NCBI GenBank assembly: GCA_018401115.1
Contig: JAGYKX010000005.1
Span: forward strand, 806,001 to 870,000
Direction: 5' to 3'
Length of the DNA stretch: 64,000 nt
Source of the DNA: Flavobacteriaceae bacterium
GTDB taxonomy: Bacteria; Bacteroidota; Bacteroidia; Flavobacteriales; Flavobacteriaceae
Within the stretch, counting starts at the first letter, position 1. Each line of letters opens with the position of its first letter. The position numbers and the translations under genes were made by a program. Positions 8,582-20,100 of this stretch are shown in pieces. The notes below the pieces were generated by a model that saw only the letters and a program-made list of their open reading frames with translations, was not told the origin of the DNA and made no database searches.

Positions 8582-8989
8582 TTATCCGTTATAGGTAACA
8601 TAATTTCTAGGAGTCTCATACAGGGTAACAGACAAATCATGAGAAGCGTCTAAATGAGGCTTTAGCTTATTCCAAATGACTACCGCAATATATTCAGCGG
8701 TTGGGTTTAGATTTTTAAATTCCGGAACCTCTAGATTGAGATTTTTATGGTCTAATGCCTCTTCTACTTCTGCTTTAATAAGGTCTTTTAAAATCTTGGC
8801 ATCCATTACATAACCGGTATCTGGATCAATGTCTCCTGTTACACTTACTACTAGGTCATAGTTATGTCCGTGATAATGTGGATTATTGCACTTGCCAAAA
8901 ATTTTGGTGTTTTTTTCTTCACTCCAATGTTCATTGTGGAGCCTGTGTGCGGCATTAAAGTGTGCTTTTCTGCTGATAGTAACTCTCAT
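8582..8989 (-). CDS. queD: 6-carboxytetrahydropterin synthase / PTPS family (QueD)
   Basis: Converts 7,8-dihydroneopterin triphosphate to 6-carboxytetrahydropterin in the queuosine/7-deazapurine pathway. The 135-residue protein shows the zinc histidines in FNAAHRLH (about residues 11-18) and HYHGHNYDL (about 38-46), plus the catalytic cysteine just before (GKCNNP). The VMDAKILKDLI segment near residue 61 is also typical. Among PTPS paralogues QueD is the most likely bacterial role, but a folate-type PTPS-III cannot be excluded without alignment. It lies 9 bases downstream of the track boundary of idi in the same orientation. Confidence 0.88.
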   Translation of the reverse strand: MRVTISRKAHFNAAHRLHNEHWSEEKNTKIFGKCNNPHYHGHNYDLVVSVTGDIDPDTGYVMDAKILKDLIKAEVEEALDHKNLNLEVPEFKNLNPTAEYIAVVIWNKLKPHLDASHDLSVTLYETPRNYVTYNG

Positions 8990-8998
8990 GTCAATTTT

Positions 8999-9511
8999 TT
9001 ACGAAAGGTACATATAATATTTCTCAAATATAATCTTAAACCATGGAGTATAAAGTTCTGGATATTTTTCTATGTCTAATTTAATTGCTTCTGGAGACAT
9101 CCATTTCCAAGAGGCAACTTCATTAGGATTAAAATTAGGTTCCTCATTAAAAGTACCTTGCATTACATGATCAAACTCATGTTCCGTAAGGCCATTTCCC
9201 ATATCTGCTTTATAAACGAATGAAAACAATTCTTTTAAGGAGGTCTGAAATCCCATCTCTTCCATTAACCGTCTTTTTCCAGCCTCTAAATTTGCCTCTC
9301 CATCTCTCTGGTGACTGCAACACGTATTCGTCCATAAACCCGGGGAATGATACTTGGAAAGTGCTCTTTGTTGGAGCATTATTTCTCCTTTATCATTATT
9401 AACGAAAACTGAAAAAGCCCTGTGAAGTAATGCTTTTTCATGTGCTTCTATTTTTTCCATGAGCCCTTGTGGCTCATCTTTTTCGTTAACTAAAACAACA
9501 AATTCTTTCAT
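8999..9511 (-). CDS. idi: Isopentenyl-diphosphate delta-isomerase, type 1
   Basis: Isomerises IPP to DMAPP for isoprenoid and menaquinone synthesis. The type 1 (NUDIX-fold) enzyme is indicated by LWTNTCCSHQ with the catalytic cysteine at about residue 64 and by EHEFDHVM with the catalytic glutamate near 112. The Nudix-like helix RRLMEEMGF lies near 80. I start the gene at ATG 9511 (170 residues), because the track's extra five residues MYFYK precede the first conserved segment and add nothing to the family. It heads the idi-queD-manA run. Confidence 0.92.
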   Translation of the reverse strand: MKEFVVLVNEKDEPQGLMEKIEAHEKALLHRAFSVFVNNDKGEIMLQQRALSKYHSPGLWTNTCCSHQRDGEANLEAGKRRLMEEMGFQTSLKELFSFVYKADMGNGLTEHEFDHVMQGTFNEEPNFNPNEVASWKWMSPEAIKLDIEKYPELYTPWFKIIFEKYYMYLS

Positions 9512-9563
9512 TTTATAAAAATACATTTTTTAGACTCATACATCTAAAAATGACTGTATTTTA

Positions 9564-10508
9564 TTAAAAATTGAATCTTATCTTAGAGGGAGTTTTTGTG
9601 AAACGATATTTCAAAACTATCTCAATAGAACCACTATTAAATATTTCTTGCCCCAAATCTGTCGCTGCCCTATCATATGAAATTCCTGTGAAAAAATGAT
9701 CAGAAAACTGATACCCAATAAGACCACTGACAGCTGCTTTTACCCTATATGACAGACCAAATGTGACTTTTTCTTCTAGTAGCACAGCCAAAGACAGGTC
9801 TGTTTGTAAAGGTGACCCTGCAATGGCTTTAAATAAGACACTAAGCCTTAAAAGAACCTCTTTAGATACCTCCTTTACAAAACCAGTATGGAGATAAAAA
9901 TGTATTTTTTCTTTTGCTTTTGAAAGAGAGGAGTTTTCAAAGTATAGTGTTTCTAAGAATGTAGGAACAGACAAACCTAAATAAAAATCAGGGGTGAAAT
10001 ACAAAACTCCTGCACCTATGTTTGGAGACAAACGATTGTCAATAGAATTGTTCAGCACCGGGTCTGGTCCAAGGTTATAATCTTGGTTTAGTAAACTAAA
10101 ATTAATATCCAATAGATGTGCACTGACTTTAATTCCAAAAGCGACTCTAGCATCACTAGACAGATCTACGGTATAGGAAATATCTAAATTTAATAGGGTT
10201 TCAGAGGTAGGTCCAATTTTATCATTTAATAAACCAAAACCAATGGCTAAGTCTTTCCAACGTGTTGGACTCCCGTAATTAATCACCTGTGTTTTTGGAG
10301 CTCCTTCTATACCAATCCATTGTGCTCTATAGAGGGCTATTAAACTCTTCTCTCTGTCTAATCCAACATATGCAGGGTTATACGATTGAGTACTCTGAAT
10401 AAATTGCGTGAATTGTGCTTCTTGCTGTGCATAAAGTTTAGGAAATACCATGAAAACTAGTAAAATCATACAGACTTTAGTGAATACGTTTTTTTTTATC
10501 GCTCCCAT
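9564..10508 (-). CDS. PorP/SprF family type IX secretion system membrane protein
   Basis: A 314-residue outer-membrane beta-barrel protein of the PorP/SprF family, which in Flavobacterium johnsoniae supports secretion of adhesins such as SprB through the type IX system. It has a signal peptide ending KLYAQ. The family N-terminal signature QQEAQFTQFIQSTQSYNPAY follows, then alternating beta strands and a C-terminal strand IEIVLKYRF. The usual partner, a large adhesin gene just upstream, is missing here: the upstream neighbour is divergent prfC. It is therefore an orphan family member whose cargo is unknown. Several such paralogues per genome are normal in this group. Confidence 0.9.
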   Translation of the reverse strand: MGAIKKNVFTKVCMILLVFMVFPKLYAQQEAQFTQFIQSTQSYNPAYVGLDREKSLIALYRAQWIGIEGAPKTQVINYGSPTRWKDLAIGFGLLNDKIGPTSETLLNLDISYTVDLSSDARVAFGIKVSAHLLDINFSLLNQDYNLGPDPVLNNSIDNRLSPNIGAGVLYFTPDFYLGLSVPTFLETLYFENSSLSKAKEKIHFYLHTGFVKEVSKEVLLRLSVLFKAIAGSPLQTDLSLAVLLEEKVTFGLSYRVKAAVSGLIGYQFSDHFFTGISYDRAATDLGQEIFNSGSIEIVLKYRFTKTPSKIRFNF

Positions 10509-10744
10509 ACTTAATGATTTATATCCAAATATCCAGCGCTTATAATGAGCTCTAATGTTTTTAAAGTCCTTGAATTAAAAAAAATATTTGACCCGCAAAA
10601 TAGTTTTATATCGCTCAAATAGATATATCGATCGACTAAATGAATAAAAAAAAAGATTAAGCGTATAATTAATAAATAATTTACAGCAGAATTAATCCTT
10701 AAAGCAAAATAACATTAGTGTTATGATTTTTTTAAATCTGCGTA

Positions 10745-10772
10745 TTGAAGCCTAATATTTAGCTTATTTTTG
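10745..10772 (+). promoter_or_regulatory. Promoter of prfC
   Basis: TTG at 10745-10747, a 17-base spacer and TATTTTTG at 10765-10772 match the bacteroidete consensus at both elements. The ATG of prfC follows 14 bases after the box. Confidence 0.7.
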
Positions 10773-10786
10773 TACAAATTTTTTTC

Positions 10787-12379
10787 ATGAGTTTAGTACA
10801 AGAAATTAGTAAGAGAAGGACCTTTGGAATTATTTCCCATCCAGATGCCGGTAAAACCACCTTAACAGAAAAATTATTGCTGTTTGGAGGTGCAATTCAA
10901 GAGGCGGGTGCGGTAAAAAATAACAAAATCAAAAAAGGGGCTACCAGTGATTTCATGGAAATTGAGCGGCAGAGAGGGATTTCTGTGGCAACCTCTGTAT
11001 TGGCATTTATTTACAAGGATAAAAAAATCAATATTTTAGATACACCAGGGCACAAAGATTTTGCTGAAGACACCTTTAGAACCCTCACTGCAGTAGACAG
11101 TGTGATAGTAGTAATAGATGTGGCTAAAGGAGTAGAGGAACAAACAGAAAAACTAGTGTCTGTTTGTAGAATGAGAAACATTCCTATGTTGGTTTTTATT
11201 AATAAATTAGACAGGGAGGGGAAAGATGCCTTTGACTTATTAGATGAAGTAGAGCAAAAATTAGGTTTAACGGTTACCCCTATGAGTTTTCCGATTGGTA
11301 TGGGGTATGACTTTAAAGGAATTTATAATATTTACGAAAGCAACATTAATTTATTTAGTGGTGACAGCAAAAAAAATATAGAAGACACCCTTGCTTTTGA
11401 CGATCTCAATAGTCCTGAACTAGAAAAAATAGTTGGGAGTACTCAGGCTAACGCATTAAGGGAAAACCTTGAACTGGTTCAGGGTGTTTACCCTCCTTTT
11501 GATAAAAACGCTTATCTAAAAGGAAACCAACAACCTGTATTTTTTGGTTCTGCTTTAAACAATTTTGGGGTGAGAGAACTCTTAGACTGTTTTATAGATA
11601 TTGCCCCAACCCCTAGACCTAAGAAAGCAGAAGAAAGAATCGTAGAACCCTCTGAAAAAGCCCTGACTGGATTTGTATTTAAAATACATGCCAATATGGA
11701 TCCCAAGCACAGGGATAGGCTGGCATTTATTAAAATTGTTTCAGGAACTTTTGAAAGAAACAAACCTTATTTGCATGTGCGGAATAACAAAAACATGAAA
11801 TTTTCAAGTCCCAATGCATTTTTTGCAGAGAAAAAAGAAATTGTAGACATCTCTTATCCTGGAGATATTGTAGGACTTCACGATACTGGAAATTTTAAAA
11901 TTGGAGATACCCTTACTGAGGGAGAGTCGCTTCATTATAAAGGCATTCCAAGTTTTTCTCCAGAACACTTTAGGTATATAAACAATGCAGATCCTCTAAA
12001 GGCCAAACAGCTCAATAAAGGAGTAGACCAACTTATGGATGAGGGAGTGGCGCAATTATTTACCTTGGAACTTAATGCAAGAAAAATTATTGGAACAGTG
12101 GGTGCCCTTCAATACGAAGTCATTCAATACCGTTTAGAACACGAATACGGAGCTAAATGTTCGTACGAGAACTTTCCTGTACACAAAGCGTGTTGGGTGG
12201 TGCCAGAGGATAAAAACAATGAAGAATTTAAAGAGTTCTCTAGAATAAAAAGCAAATTTCTTGCCAAAGACAAAAGAGGACAATTGGTATTTTTAGCAGA
12301 TTCTGCCTTTTCATTGCAAATGACCCAACAAAAATATCCTACGGTAAAATTGAGATTTACCTCAGAAGCAGAGGTATAA
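10787..12379 (+). CDS. prfC: Peptide chain release factor 3
   Basis: A GTPase that removes RF1/RF2 from the ribosome after termination. The 530-residue length is normal. G motifs are intact: SHPDAGKTT near residue 18 (G1), DTPGHKDF near 84 (G3) and NKLDREG near 141 (G4). RF3 rather than EF-G is indicated by the length, by the opening RRTFGIISHPDAGK and by the C-terminal HKACWVVPEDK segment. It is monocistronic: it has its own two-element promoter and a strong terminator right after, and faces the rpoBC block convergently. Confidence 0.95.
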   Translation: MSLVQEISKRRTFGIISHPDAGKTTLTEKLLLFGGAIQEAGAVKNNKIKKGATSDFMEIERQRGISVATSVLAFIYKDKKINILDTPGHKDFAEDTFRTLTAVDSVIVVIDVAKGVEEQTEKLVSVCRMRNIPMLVFINKLDREGKDAFDLLDEVEQKLGLTVTPMSFPIGMGYDFKGIYNIYESNINLFSGDSKKNIEDTLAFDDLNSPELEKIVGSTQANALRENLELVQGVYPPFDKNAYLKGNQQPVFFGSALNNFGVRELLDCFIDIAPTPRPKKAEERIVEPSEKALTGFVFKIHANMDPKHRDRLAFIKIVSGTFERNKPYLHVRNNKNMKFSSPNAFFAEKKEIVDISYPGDIVGLHDTGNFKIGDTLTEGESLHYKGIPSFSPEHFRYINNADPLKAKQLNKGVDQLMDEGVAQLFTLELNARKIIGTVGALQYEVIQYRLEHEYGAKCSYENFPVHKACWVVPEDKNNEEFKEFSRIKSKFLAKDKRGQLVFLADSAFSLQMTQQKYPTVKLRFTSEAEV

Positions 12380-12412
12380 CTAAGAAAGAATAGTAAAAGC
12401 AACTATTTATAA

Positions 12413-12447
12413 TAAAAAACCCTACTCAAAGTGAGTAGGGTTTTTTT
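12413..12447. terminator. Bidirectional terminator between prfC and the rpoC operon
   Basis: The 8-bp stem CCCTACTC/GAGTAGGG is flanked by A and T tracts, so it can end both prfC (plus) and the DUF3467 gene closing the rpoBC operon (minus). Confidence 0.88.
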
Positions 12448-12450
12448 ATG

Positions 12451-12753
12451 TTAAGCTTCACCTGCAGGCCCAAAATTAATGGGTATTCCTGGCTGTTCAT
12501 AATCTTTAATTGTTCCATGACTGCTTTCAAATCTGGTGACATTGTCTTGCAATGCTTTCAAGAATTTTTTAGCGTGTTGCGGGGTTAGTATCACCCTACT
12601 CTTTACTTTAGCCTTTGGAGCTCCTGGCATTAAGCTAATAAAGTCTACCACAAATTCAGATACAGAATGATTAATTACAGCCAAGTTCGAGTAAATGCCT
12701 TCAGCGGTTTTCTCATCTAATTCAATATTGATTTGGTTTTCTTTATCGCTCAT
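12451..12753 (-). CDS. DUF3467 domain protein
   Basis: A 100-residue soluble protein of the DUF3467 family, recognised by INIELDEKTAEGIYSNLAVI and the central SEFVVDFISLMPG. I start it at ATG 12753; the longer track version begins at a TTG. It lies right after rpoC, a position this family commonly occupies in Bacteroidetes, and shares the operon and the downstream terminator. Function is unknown. The fixed position suggests a link to transcription, but that is inference only. Confidence 0.88.
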   Translation of the reverse strand: MSDKENQINIELDEKTAEGIYSNLAVINHSVSEFVVDFISLMPGAPKAKVKSRVILTPQHAKKFLKALQDNVTRFESSHGTIKDYEQPGIPINFGPAGEA

Positions 12754-12762
12754 GCGTTCCAA

Positions 12763-15700
12763 TTAAAATTTTAAAGCTTCTTTTCTTGCTAGAATTTCAT
12801 CGTACTCTTCCTTAGAACCTACTAGTACATTGTCATAAGCACGCATACCAGTACCAGCTGGTATTTTGTGACCTACAATAACATTCTCCTTAAGTCCCTC
12901 TAGGCCGTCTACCTTACCAGCAACTGCTGCTTCGTTTAACACTTTTGTAGTTTCCTGGAAGGAAGCTGCAGAAATGAATGACTTAGTCTGTAAAGAAGCT
13001 CTAGTAATACCCTGTAAGATAGGCGTAGCCGTTGCTGCTACAGCGTCTCTTGCTGTTACCAAGGCTTTGTCGTTGCGCTTCAATAAAGAATTCTCATCTC
13101 TAAGTTCTCTAGCGGTCACAATCTGGCCTGGTTTTAGCGTTTCAGAATCTCCCGCTTCTTCAACCACTTTTTTACCGAAAATGTCGTCATTTTCTTTAAT
13201 AAAGTCATCTTTATGAATCAGTTGGTTCTCTAAGAATATGGTATCTCCTGGATCTTGAACTCTAACTTTACGCATCATCTGACGTACTACTACCTCAAAG
13301 TGCTTATCGTTAATCTTCACTCCTTGCAAACGATATACTTCTTGGACTTCATTAACAAGGTATTGTTGCACTGCAGAAGGCCCTTTGATAGCTAATATAT
13401 CCTCTGGAGTAATAGATCCATCTGAAAGTGCCATACCCGCGCGAACGTAATCATTCTCTTGAACTAATATTTGATTAGAAAGTTTTACCAAATACTTCTT
13501 AACCTCTCCTAGTTTAGACTCGATGATAATTTCTCGATTACCTCTTTTAATCTTACCAAAAGAAACCACTCCATCAATTTCAGATACCACTGCTGGATTA
13601 GAAGGGTTACGAGCTTCGAAAAGCTCTGTAACTCTTGGTAAACCTCCTGTAATATCACCTGCCTTGGCAGATTTACGTGGAATTTTTACTAAAATTTTTC
13701 CTTCGCTAATTTTCTCATTATCATCTACCATGATGTGAGATCCTACTGGAAGGTTATAAGAACGCAACACTTCATCTTTGTTGTTTTTAATCAATAAAGT
13801 AGGAATGAGCTTTTTGTTTCTGGATTCAGAAATTACTTTTTCTTGGAAACCTGTTTGTTCATCAATTTCCACTTGGTACGTAACTCCTTGCTCTATATTC
13901 TCGTAAGCAATTTTTCCTGTAAATTCAGAAACAATTACACCGTTATATGGATCCCAAGAGCAAATAACATCTCCTTTTTTAATCTTAGCGCCATTCTTAA
14001 TAGAAAGAACAGATCCGTAAGGAATATTATTTGTGCTTAATACGATTCCAGTTTTAGCATCGGTTAACTTAATTTCAGAGGTCCTAGAAATAACAATTTC
14101 AGTTGCCTCACCATCTGCATTTTGACCTTTAACCGTTCTAAGATCTTCAATTTCTGCAATTCCGTCAAACTTAGCTGGCAATTTGTTGTCTTCAGAAATG
14201 TTACCTGCAATACCCCCCACGTGGAAGGTTCTCAATGTAAGCTGAGTTCCAGGCTCTCCAATAGATTGAGCGGCAACTACACCAACTGCTTCACCTCTTT
14301 GAACCATTTTATTAGTAGATAAATTTCTACCGTAACATTTTCCACAAATACCTTTATCTGCCTCACAAGTCAATGGAGAACGTACTTCTACCTTCTCCAC
14401 TGGAGAAGCTTCAATACGTTTTACATCTGCTTCAGATATTTCTTGACCTGCTGCCAATAATAATTCCTCAGTAAGTGGGTTATAAACATCATGTAAAGAA
14501 ACACGTCCTAGAATTCTCTCTCCAAGACTCTCTACAATTTCTTCGTTTTTCTTTAAAGATTGAACTTCAATTCCTCGAAGGGTACCACAATCTTCTGTGT
14601 TAATGATCACATCTTGTGATACGTCTACCAGTCTTCTAGTTAAGTAACCGGCATCGGCTGTTTTAAGAGCGGTATCGGCGAGTCCTTTACGAGCACCGTG
14701 GGTAGAGATAAAGTATTCAAGAATCGAAAGACCTTCCTTGAAGTTAGAAAGAATTGGATTTTCAATAATTTCTCCACCACCTGCGTTAGATTTTTTAGGC
14801 TTAGCCATTAATCCACGCATACCTGTTAACTGACGGATCTGTTCTTTAGAACCCCTCGCACCAGAATCTAGCATCATATACACAGAGTTAAACCCTTGCT
14901 GGTCTTCTCTAATACGTTTCATAGCCAATTCAGTAAGCATGGCGTTGGTAGAAGTCCAAACGTCAATAACTTGATTGTATCTTTCATTATTAGTGATAAG
15001 ACCCATGTTGTAGTTGGTCATAATACCCTCTACTTGACCATTGGCCTCTGCAATCATTTCGTGTTTCTCTGGTGGGATAATAATATCTCCTAAACTAAAT
15101 GATAGACCTCCTTTAAAGGCAAATTCATACCCCATAGTTTTAATCTTATCCAAAAAGTCTGCCGTTACCGGTACAGAGGTTACACTTAAAATATCTCCAA
15201 TAATATCTCTTAATGATTTTTTATTTAAGACTTGGTTCACGTAACCTGCTGCTTCAGGCACTACCATATTAAATAAAACCCTACCAACAGTAGTTTTTAT
15301 AATTTGGTACACCAATTCACCTGCTTCGTTAAAGTCTTTAGCTCTTACCTTAATTCCTGCGTTTAAGGCAACCCTTCCTTCGTTAAAAGCTATCACTACC
15401 TCTTCAGAAGAGTAAAAAGTAAGGCCTTCTCCTTGAACAGGCACTTCTTTAGTAGAAACACGCTCTTTGGTCATATAATACAGACCCAAGACCATATCCT
15501 GTGAAGGTACAGTAATTGGAGACCCATTGGCTGGATTTAGTATATTGTGAGAAGCCAACATTAATAGTTGCGCTTCTAAAATAGCTTCAGGTCCTAACGG
15601 TAAGTGAACAGCCATCTGATCCCCATCGAAATCTGCATTGAAGGCAGTACATACTAATGGGTGCAAACGAATTGCTTTTCCTTCTATTAACTTAGGCTGG

Positions 15701-17061
15701 AATGCTTGTATTCCTAATCGGTGAAGGGTTGGGGCCCTGTTTAATAATACAGGGTGACCTTTTAATACATTTTCTAAAATGTCCCATACTACCGGTTCTT
15801 TTTTGTCTATAATTTTCTTAGCAGATTTAACCGTTTTCACAATTCCACGCTCAATAAGCTTGCGAATTACGAATGGCTTGTATAATTCTGCTGCCATATC
15901 TTTTGGAAGACCACATTCAAACAATTTCATTTCTGGTCCAACAACAATTACAGAACGGGCAGAATAATCTACACGTTTCCCTAATAAGTTCTGACGGAAA
16001 CGACCTTGCTTCCCTTTTAATGAATCTGATAATGACTTGAGCGGTCTGTTAGATTCTGTTTTTACAGCAGAGGCTTTACGCGTATTGTCGAACAATGAAT
16101 CTACAGATTCTTGAAGCATACGCTTCTCGTTTCTCAAAATAACCTCTGGGGCTTTAATCTCAACCAAACGCTTTAAACGGTTGTTTCTGATAATTACCCT
16201 ACGGTATAAGTCATTTAAATCAGAGGTAGCAAAACGCCCTCCATCTAAAGGTACCAATGGTCTTAATTCTGGTGGAATAACTGGGATCACTTTCATGATC
16301 ATCCACTCAGGTCTGTTTTCTCTGTTTTCTTGAGACTCTCTCAAAGACTCCACTACTTGTAAACGCTTAAGGGCTTCAGTCTTACGTTGTTTGGAGGTCT
16401 CTGTATTTGCTTTGTGTCTCAGTTCATAAGACAGGGTATCTAGATCAATTCTAGAGAGAATGTCAATCAGACACTCTGCACCCATCTTAGCGATAAATTT
16501 ATTAGGATCTGTGTCTTCTAAGTATTGGTTCTCAACAGGAATAGACTCTAAAATATTCAAGTATTCTTCCTCTGTCAAGAAATCCATTTTTTGAAGTTCC
16601 TCCCCTTCTGCTCCTTTGGCAATACCTGGTTGAATCACTACGTAACGCTCGTAGTAAATAATCATATCTAATTTCTTAGAAGGTAATCCTAAAAGGTATC
16701 CTATTTTGTTAGGTAAAGAACGGAAGTACCAGATATGAGCCACAGGAACAACTAAATTAATGTGTCCTACGCGGTCTCTACGTACCTTCTTCTCTGTTAC
16801 TTCTACCCCACAACGATCACAAACAATTCCGCGATAACGGATTCTTTTGTATTTACCACAAGCACATTCGTAATCTTTTACTGGGCCAAAAATTCGCTCA
16901 CAGAAAAGACCGTCTCTCTCTGGTTTGTGGGTTCTATAGTTAATTGTTTCTGGTTTTAGAACTTCTCCTCTAGAGGCACCCAGAATTGATTCTGGAGATG
17001 CCAATCCAATGGAAATTTTATTAAACCTTTTAACCGTGTTATTATCTTTTTGTCTAGCCAT
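12763..17061 (-). CDS. rpoC: DNA-directed RNA polymerase subunit beta'
   Basis: Catalytic beta' subunit of RNA polymerase, 1432 residues, normal for Bacteroidetes. The N-terminal zinc site uses C66, C68, C81 and C84 (ECACGK...CDRCG). The absolutely conserved active-site loop [12 protein letters not shown] with its three Mg2+ aspartates is present. The second zinc cluster ([15 protein letters not shown]) and the trigger-loop region ([16 protein letters not shown]) are intact. It lies 60 bases downstream of rpoB with no terminator between, so the genes are cotranscribed. Confidence 0.98.
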   Translation of the reverse strand: MARQKDNNTVKRFNKISIGLASPESILGASRGEVLKPETINYRTHKPERDGLFCERIFGPVKDYECACGKYKRIRYRGIVCDRCGVEVTEKKVRRDRVGHINLVVPVAHIWYFRSLPNKIGYLLGLPSKKLDMIIYYERYVVIQPGIAKGAEGEELQKMDFLTEEEYLNILESIPVENQYLEDTDPNKFIAKMGAECLIDILSRIDLDTLSYELRHKANTETSKQRKTEALKRLQVVESLRESQENRENRPEWMIMKVIPVIPPELRPLVPLDGGRFATSDLNDLYRRVIIRNNRLKRLVEIKAPEVILRNEKRMLQESVDSLFDNTRKASAVKTESNRPLKSLSDSLKGKQGRFRQNLLGKRVDYSARSVIVVGPEMKLFECGLPKDMAAELYKPFVIRKLIERGIVKTVKSAKKIIDKKEPVVWDILENVLKGHPVLLNRAPTLHRLGIQAFQPKLIEGKAIRLHPLVCTAFNADFDGDQMAVHLPLGPEAILEAQLLMLASHNILNPANGSPITVPSQDMVLGLYYMTKERVSTKEVPVQGEGLTFYSSEEVVIAFNEGRVALNAGIKVRAKDFNEAGELVYQIIKTTVGRVLFNMVVPEAAGYVNQVLNKKSLRDIIGDILSVTSVPVTADFLDKIKTMGYEFAFKGGLSFSLGDIIIPPEKHEMIAEANGQVEGIMTNYNMGLITNNERYNQVIDVWTSTNAMLTELAMKRIREDQQGFNSVYMMLDSGARGSKEQIRQLTGMRGLMAKPKKSNAGGGEIIENPILSNFKEGLSILEYFISTHGARKGLADTALKTADAGYLTRRLVDVSQDVIINTEDCGTLRGIEVQSLKKNEEIVESLGERILGRVSLHDVYNPLTEELLLAAGQEISEADVKRIEASPVEKVEVRSPLTCEADKGICGKCYGRNLSTNKMVQRGEAVGVVAAQSIGEPGTQLTLRTFHVGGIAGNISEDNKLPAKFDGIAEIEDLRTVKGQNADGEATEIVISRTSEIKLTDAKTGIVLSTNNIPYGSVLSIKNGAKIKKGDVICSWDPYNGVIVSEFTGKIAYENIEQGVTYQVEIDEQTGFQEKVISESRNKKLIPTLLIKNNKDEVLRSYNLPVGSHIMVDDNEKISEGKILVKIPRKSAKAGDITGGLPRVTELFEARNPSNPAVVSEIDGVVSFGKIKRGNREIIIESKLGEVKKYLVKLSNQILVQENDYVRAGMALSDGSITPEDILAIKGPSAVQQYLVNEVQEVYRLQGVKINDKHFEVVVRQMMRKVRVQDPGDTIFLENQLIHKDDFIKENDDIFGKKVVEEAGDSETLKPGQIVTARELRDENSLLKRNDKALVTARDAVAATATPILQGITRASLQTKSFISAASFQETTKVLNEAAVAGKVDGLEGLKENVIVGHKIPAGTGMRAYDNVLVGSKEEYDEILARKEALKF

Positions 17062-17121
17062 AACAATATGGTGCTACTAATTAAAATGTAAATTATCAAT
17101 AATCCTCAAGACCGAATCTTG

Positions 17122-20100
17122 TTACTCTTCCAATCTAATGTCTAAACCTAAACCTTTAAGTTCATGCATTAATACGTTGAAAGATTCAGGTAAACCTGGT
17201 TCTGGCATGGTTTCTCCTTTAACGATAGCTTCGTAAGTCTTAGCCCTACCAATCACGTCGTCAGATTTAACAGTCAAAATTTCTCTAAGGGTAGCAGAAG
17301 CTCCATAAGCCTCTAATGCCCAAACTTCCATTTCTCCAAAACGCTGACCTCCAAATTGTGCTTTACCTCCTAATGGCTGTTGCGTGATAAGAGAGTAAGG
17401 CCCAATGGAACGCGCGTGCATTTTGTCGTCTACCATATGTCCAAGTTTCAACATATAGATCACTCCTACTGTTGCAGGCTGATCAAAACGCTGACCGGTA
17501 CCTCCGTCATATAAATAAGTATGACCGAATTGTGGTATACCAGCCTCTTCTGTGAAACCATTGATCTGATCAATAGTAGCTCCGTCAAAAATAGGGGTGG
17601 CATACTTCTTGTCTAACTTAAGACCTGCCCATCCTAAAACAGTTTCATAGATCTGTCCAATGTTCATACGAGAAGGTACTCCTAATGGGTTCAATACAAT
17701 ATCTACAGGAGTTCCGTCTTCCAAGAATGGCATGTCTTCGTGACGTACAATCCTAGAAACAATACCTTTATTTCCGTGACGTCCCGCCATTTTATCACCC
17801 ACTTTTAATTTACGCTTCTTAGCCACGTAAACCTTAGCAAGCTTCATAATTCCAGCTGGCAACTCATCTCCCACAGAAATGGTAAACTTATCTCTTCTCA
17901 AGTTTCCTTGAAGGTCGTTTAACTTAATCTTGTAGTTGTGTAACAAGTCTGCAATAGAAGCGTTGGTCGCTTTATCTGTAGTCCAGCTTCCGCCAACCAG
18001 GTGAGCGAAATCGTCTACAGAATTTAACATTTTAAGGCTGTACTTCTTCCCTTTTGGCAATACCTCTTCTTCTAAGTCGTTTAAAACTCCTTGAGAGGTT
18101 TTCCCATTGACAAGAGAGAATAATTTCTCTACCAATATATCTTTTAATTGTTGGAATTTCACTTCGTAATCCAACTCTAATTTTGTAATAGCCTCTTTAT
18201 CTTCAGAACGTTTACGCTTATCTTTTACAGATCTAGAAAACAATTTCTTTTCAATTACAACTCCTCTTAAAGAAGGAGACGCTTTTAAAGAAGCATCTTT
18301 TACATCACCGGCTTTGTCTCCAAAAATGGCGCGTAATAATTTTTCTTCTGGTGTTGGATCAGACTCTCCTTTAGGGGTAATCTTACCGATCAGAATATCT
18401 CCAGGCTTCACTTCTGCCCCAATTCTAATCATACCGTTTTCATCAAGGTCTTTAGTAGCCTCCTCTGAAACGTTTGGAATATCGTTGGTCAATTCTTCAG
18501 CTCCGAGTTTGGTATCTCTCACTTCTAAAGAATACTCATCTACGTGAATAGAAGTAAAGATGTCTTCTCTAACTACTTTTTCAGAAATTACAATCGCATC
18601 TTCAAAGTTGTACCCTTTCCATGGCATAAAGGCCACTTTAAGGTTTCTACCAAGAGCTAATTCACCATTTTGAGTCGCATATCCCTCACAAAGTACCTGC
18701 CCTTTTTTAACCTTATCTCCTTTGCGAACAATTGGCTTAAGGTTAATAGACGTTCCTTGGTTGGTTTTTCTAAACTTCACCAAGTTGTACGTTTTAGAGT
18801 CTTCTTCAAAACTTACCAAACGCTCTTCGTCAGTTCTTGTATATTTAATAGTAATTTTTTGAGCGTCTACATACTCAATTACACCATCTCCCTCTGCATT
18901 GATTAATACTCTTGAATCCGCAGCTACTTGTTTTTCTAAACCAGTTCCAACAATGGGAGCTTCAGGTCTAAGTAGCGGTACTGCCTGACGCATCATGTTA
19001 GATCCCATCAGGGCTCTGTTCGCATCATCATGCTCTAAGAATGGGATTAAAGACGCAGAAATAGAAGCAATTTGATTAGGAGCAACATCAGTATAGTGAA
19101 CCTCTGATGGATCTACCACTGGGAAATCTCCTTCTTCTCTTGCAATGACTTTATCTGTATCTATTACACCGTCTTTCTTCTGAGGAATGTTAGCTTGTGC
19201 TATCTTCATTCCCTCTTCCTCTTCAGCACTTAGGTAGGCATACTCTTCCGTATTTACTTTACCTTTAGTAACCTTTCTGTAAGGCGTCTCCAAGAATCCC
19301 ATCTGGTTCACTTTAGCATAAACTGCTAAAGAAGAAATTAGACCAATGTTTGGTCCCTCTGGGGTTTCAATAGGACATAATCTTCCGTAGTGTGTGTAAT
19401 GCACATCACGCACCTCAAACCCAGCACGCTCTCTAGAAAGACCTCCTGGCCCTAGGGCCGACAATCTTCTCTTGTGCGTAATCTCTGCCAATGGATTTGT
19501 TTGATCCATAAACTGAGATAGTTGGTTTGTTCCAAAGAAAGAATTAATCACAGAAGACAAGGTCTTTGCATTAATTAAGTCAATAGGCGTAAACACTTCA
19601 TTATCTCTTACATTCATACGCTCTCTAATGGTTCTTGCCATACGGGCAAGACCTACGCCAAATTGCTGAGATAGTTGTTCTCCAACGGTACGAACACGTC
19701 TATTGGAAAGGTGGTCAATATCATCAATTTCTTCTTTAGAGTTAATAAGCTCTATTAAGTATTTGATGATAGTGATAATGTCTTCTTTAGTAAGGACTTG
19801 TTTATCCATTCCAATATCAAGACCTAACTTTTTATTCATTCTATAACGTCCTACGTCACCTAAATTGTAACGTTGGTCTGAAAAGAATAACTTATCTATA
19901 ATACCTCTGGCAGTTTCTTCATCTGGCGGTTCAGCATTACGTAATTGTCTATAAATATGTTCAACCGCTTCTTTCTCTGAGTTGGTTGGATCTTTTTGTA
20001 GGGTGTTGTGGATAATAGAATAGTCAGACGCACCAGTACTTTCTTTGTGCAAAAGTATGGTCTTAACGTCTGCTTCCATAATCTCTGCGATATGGTCTTT

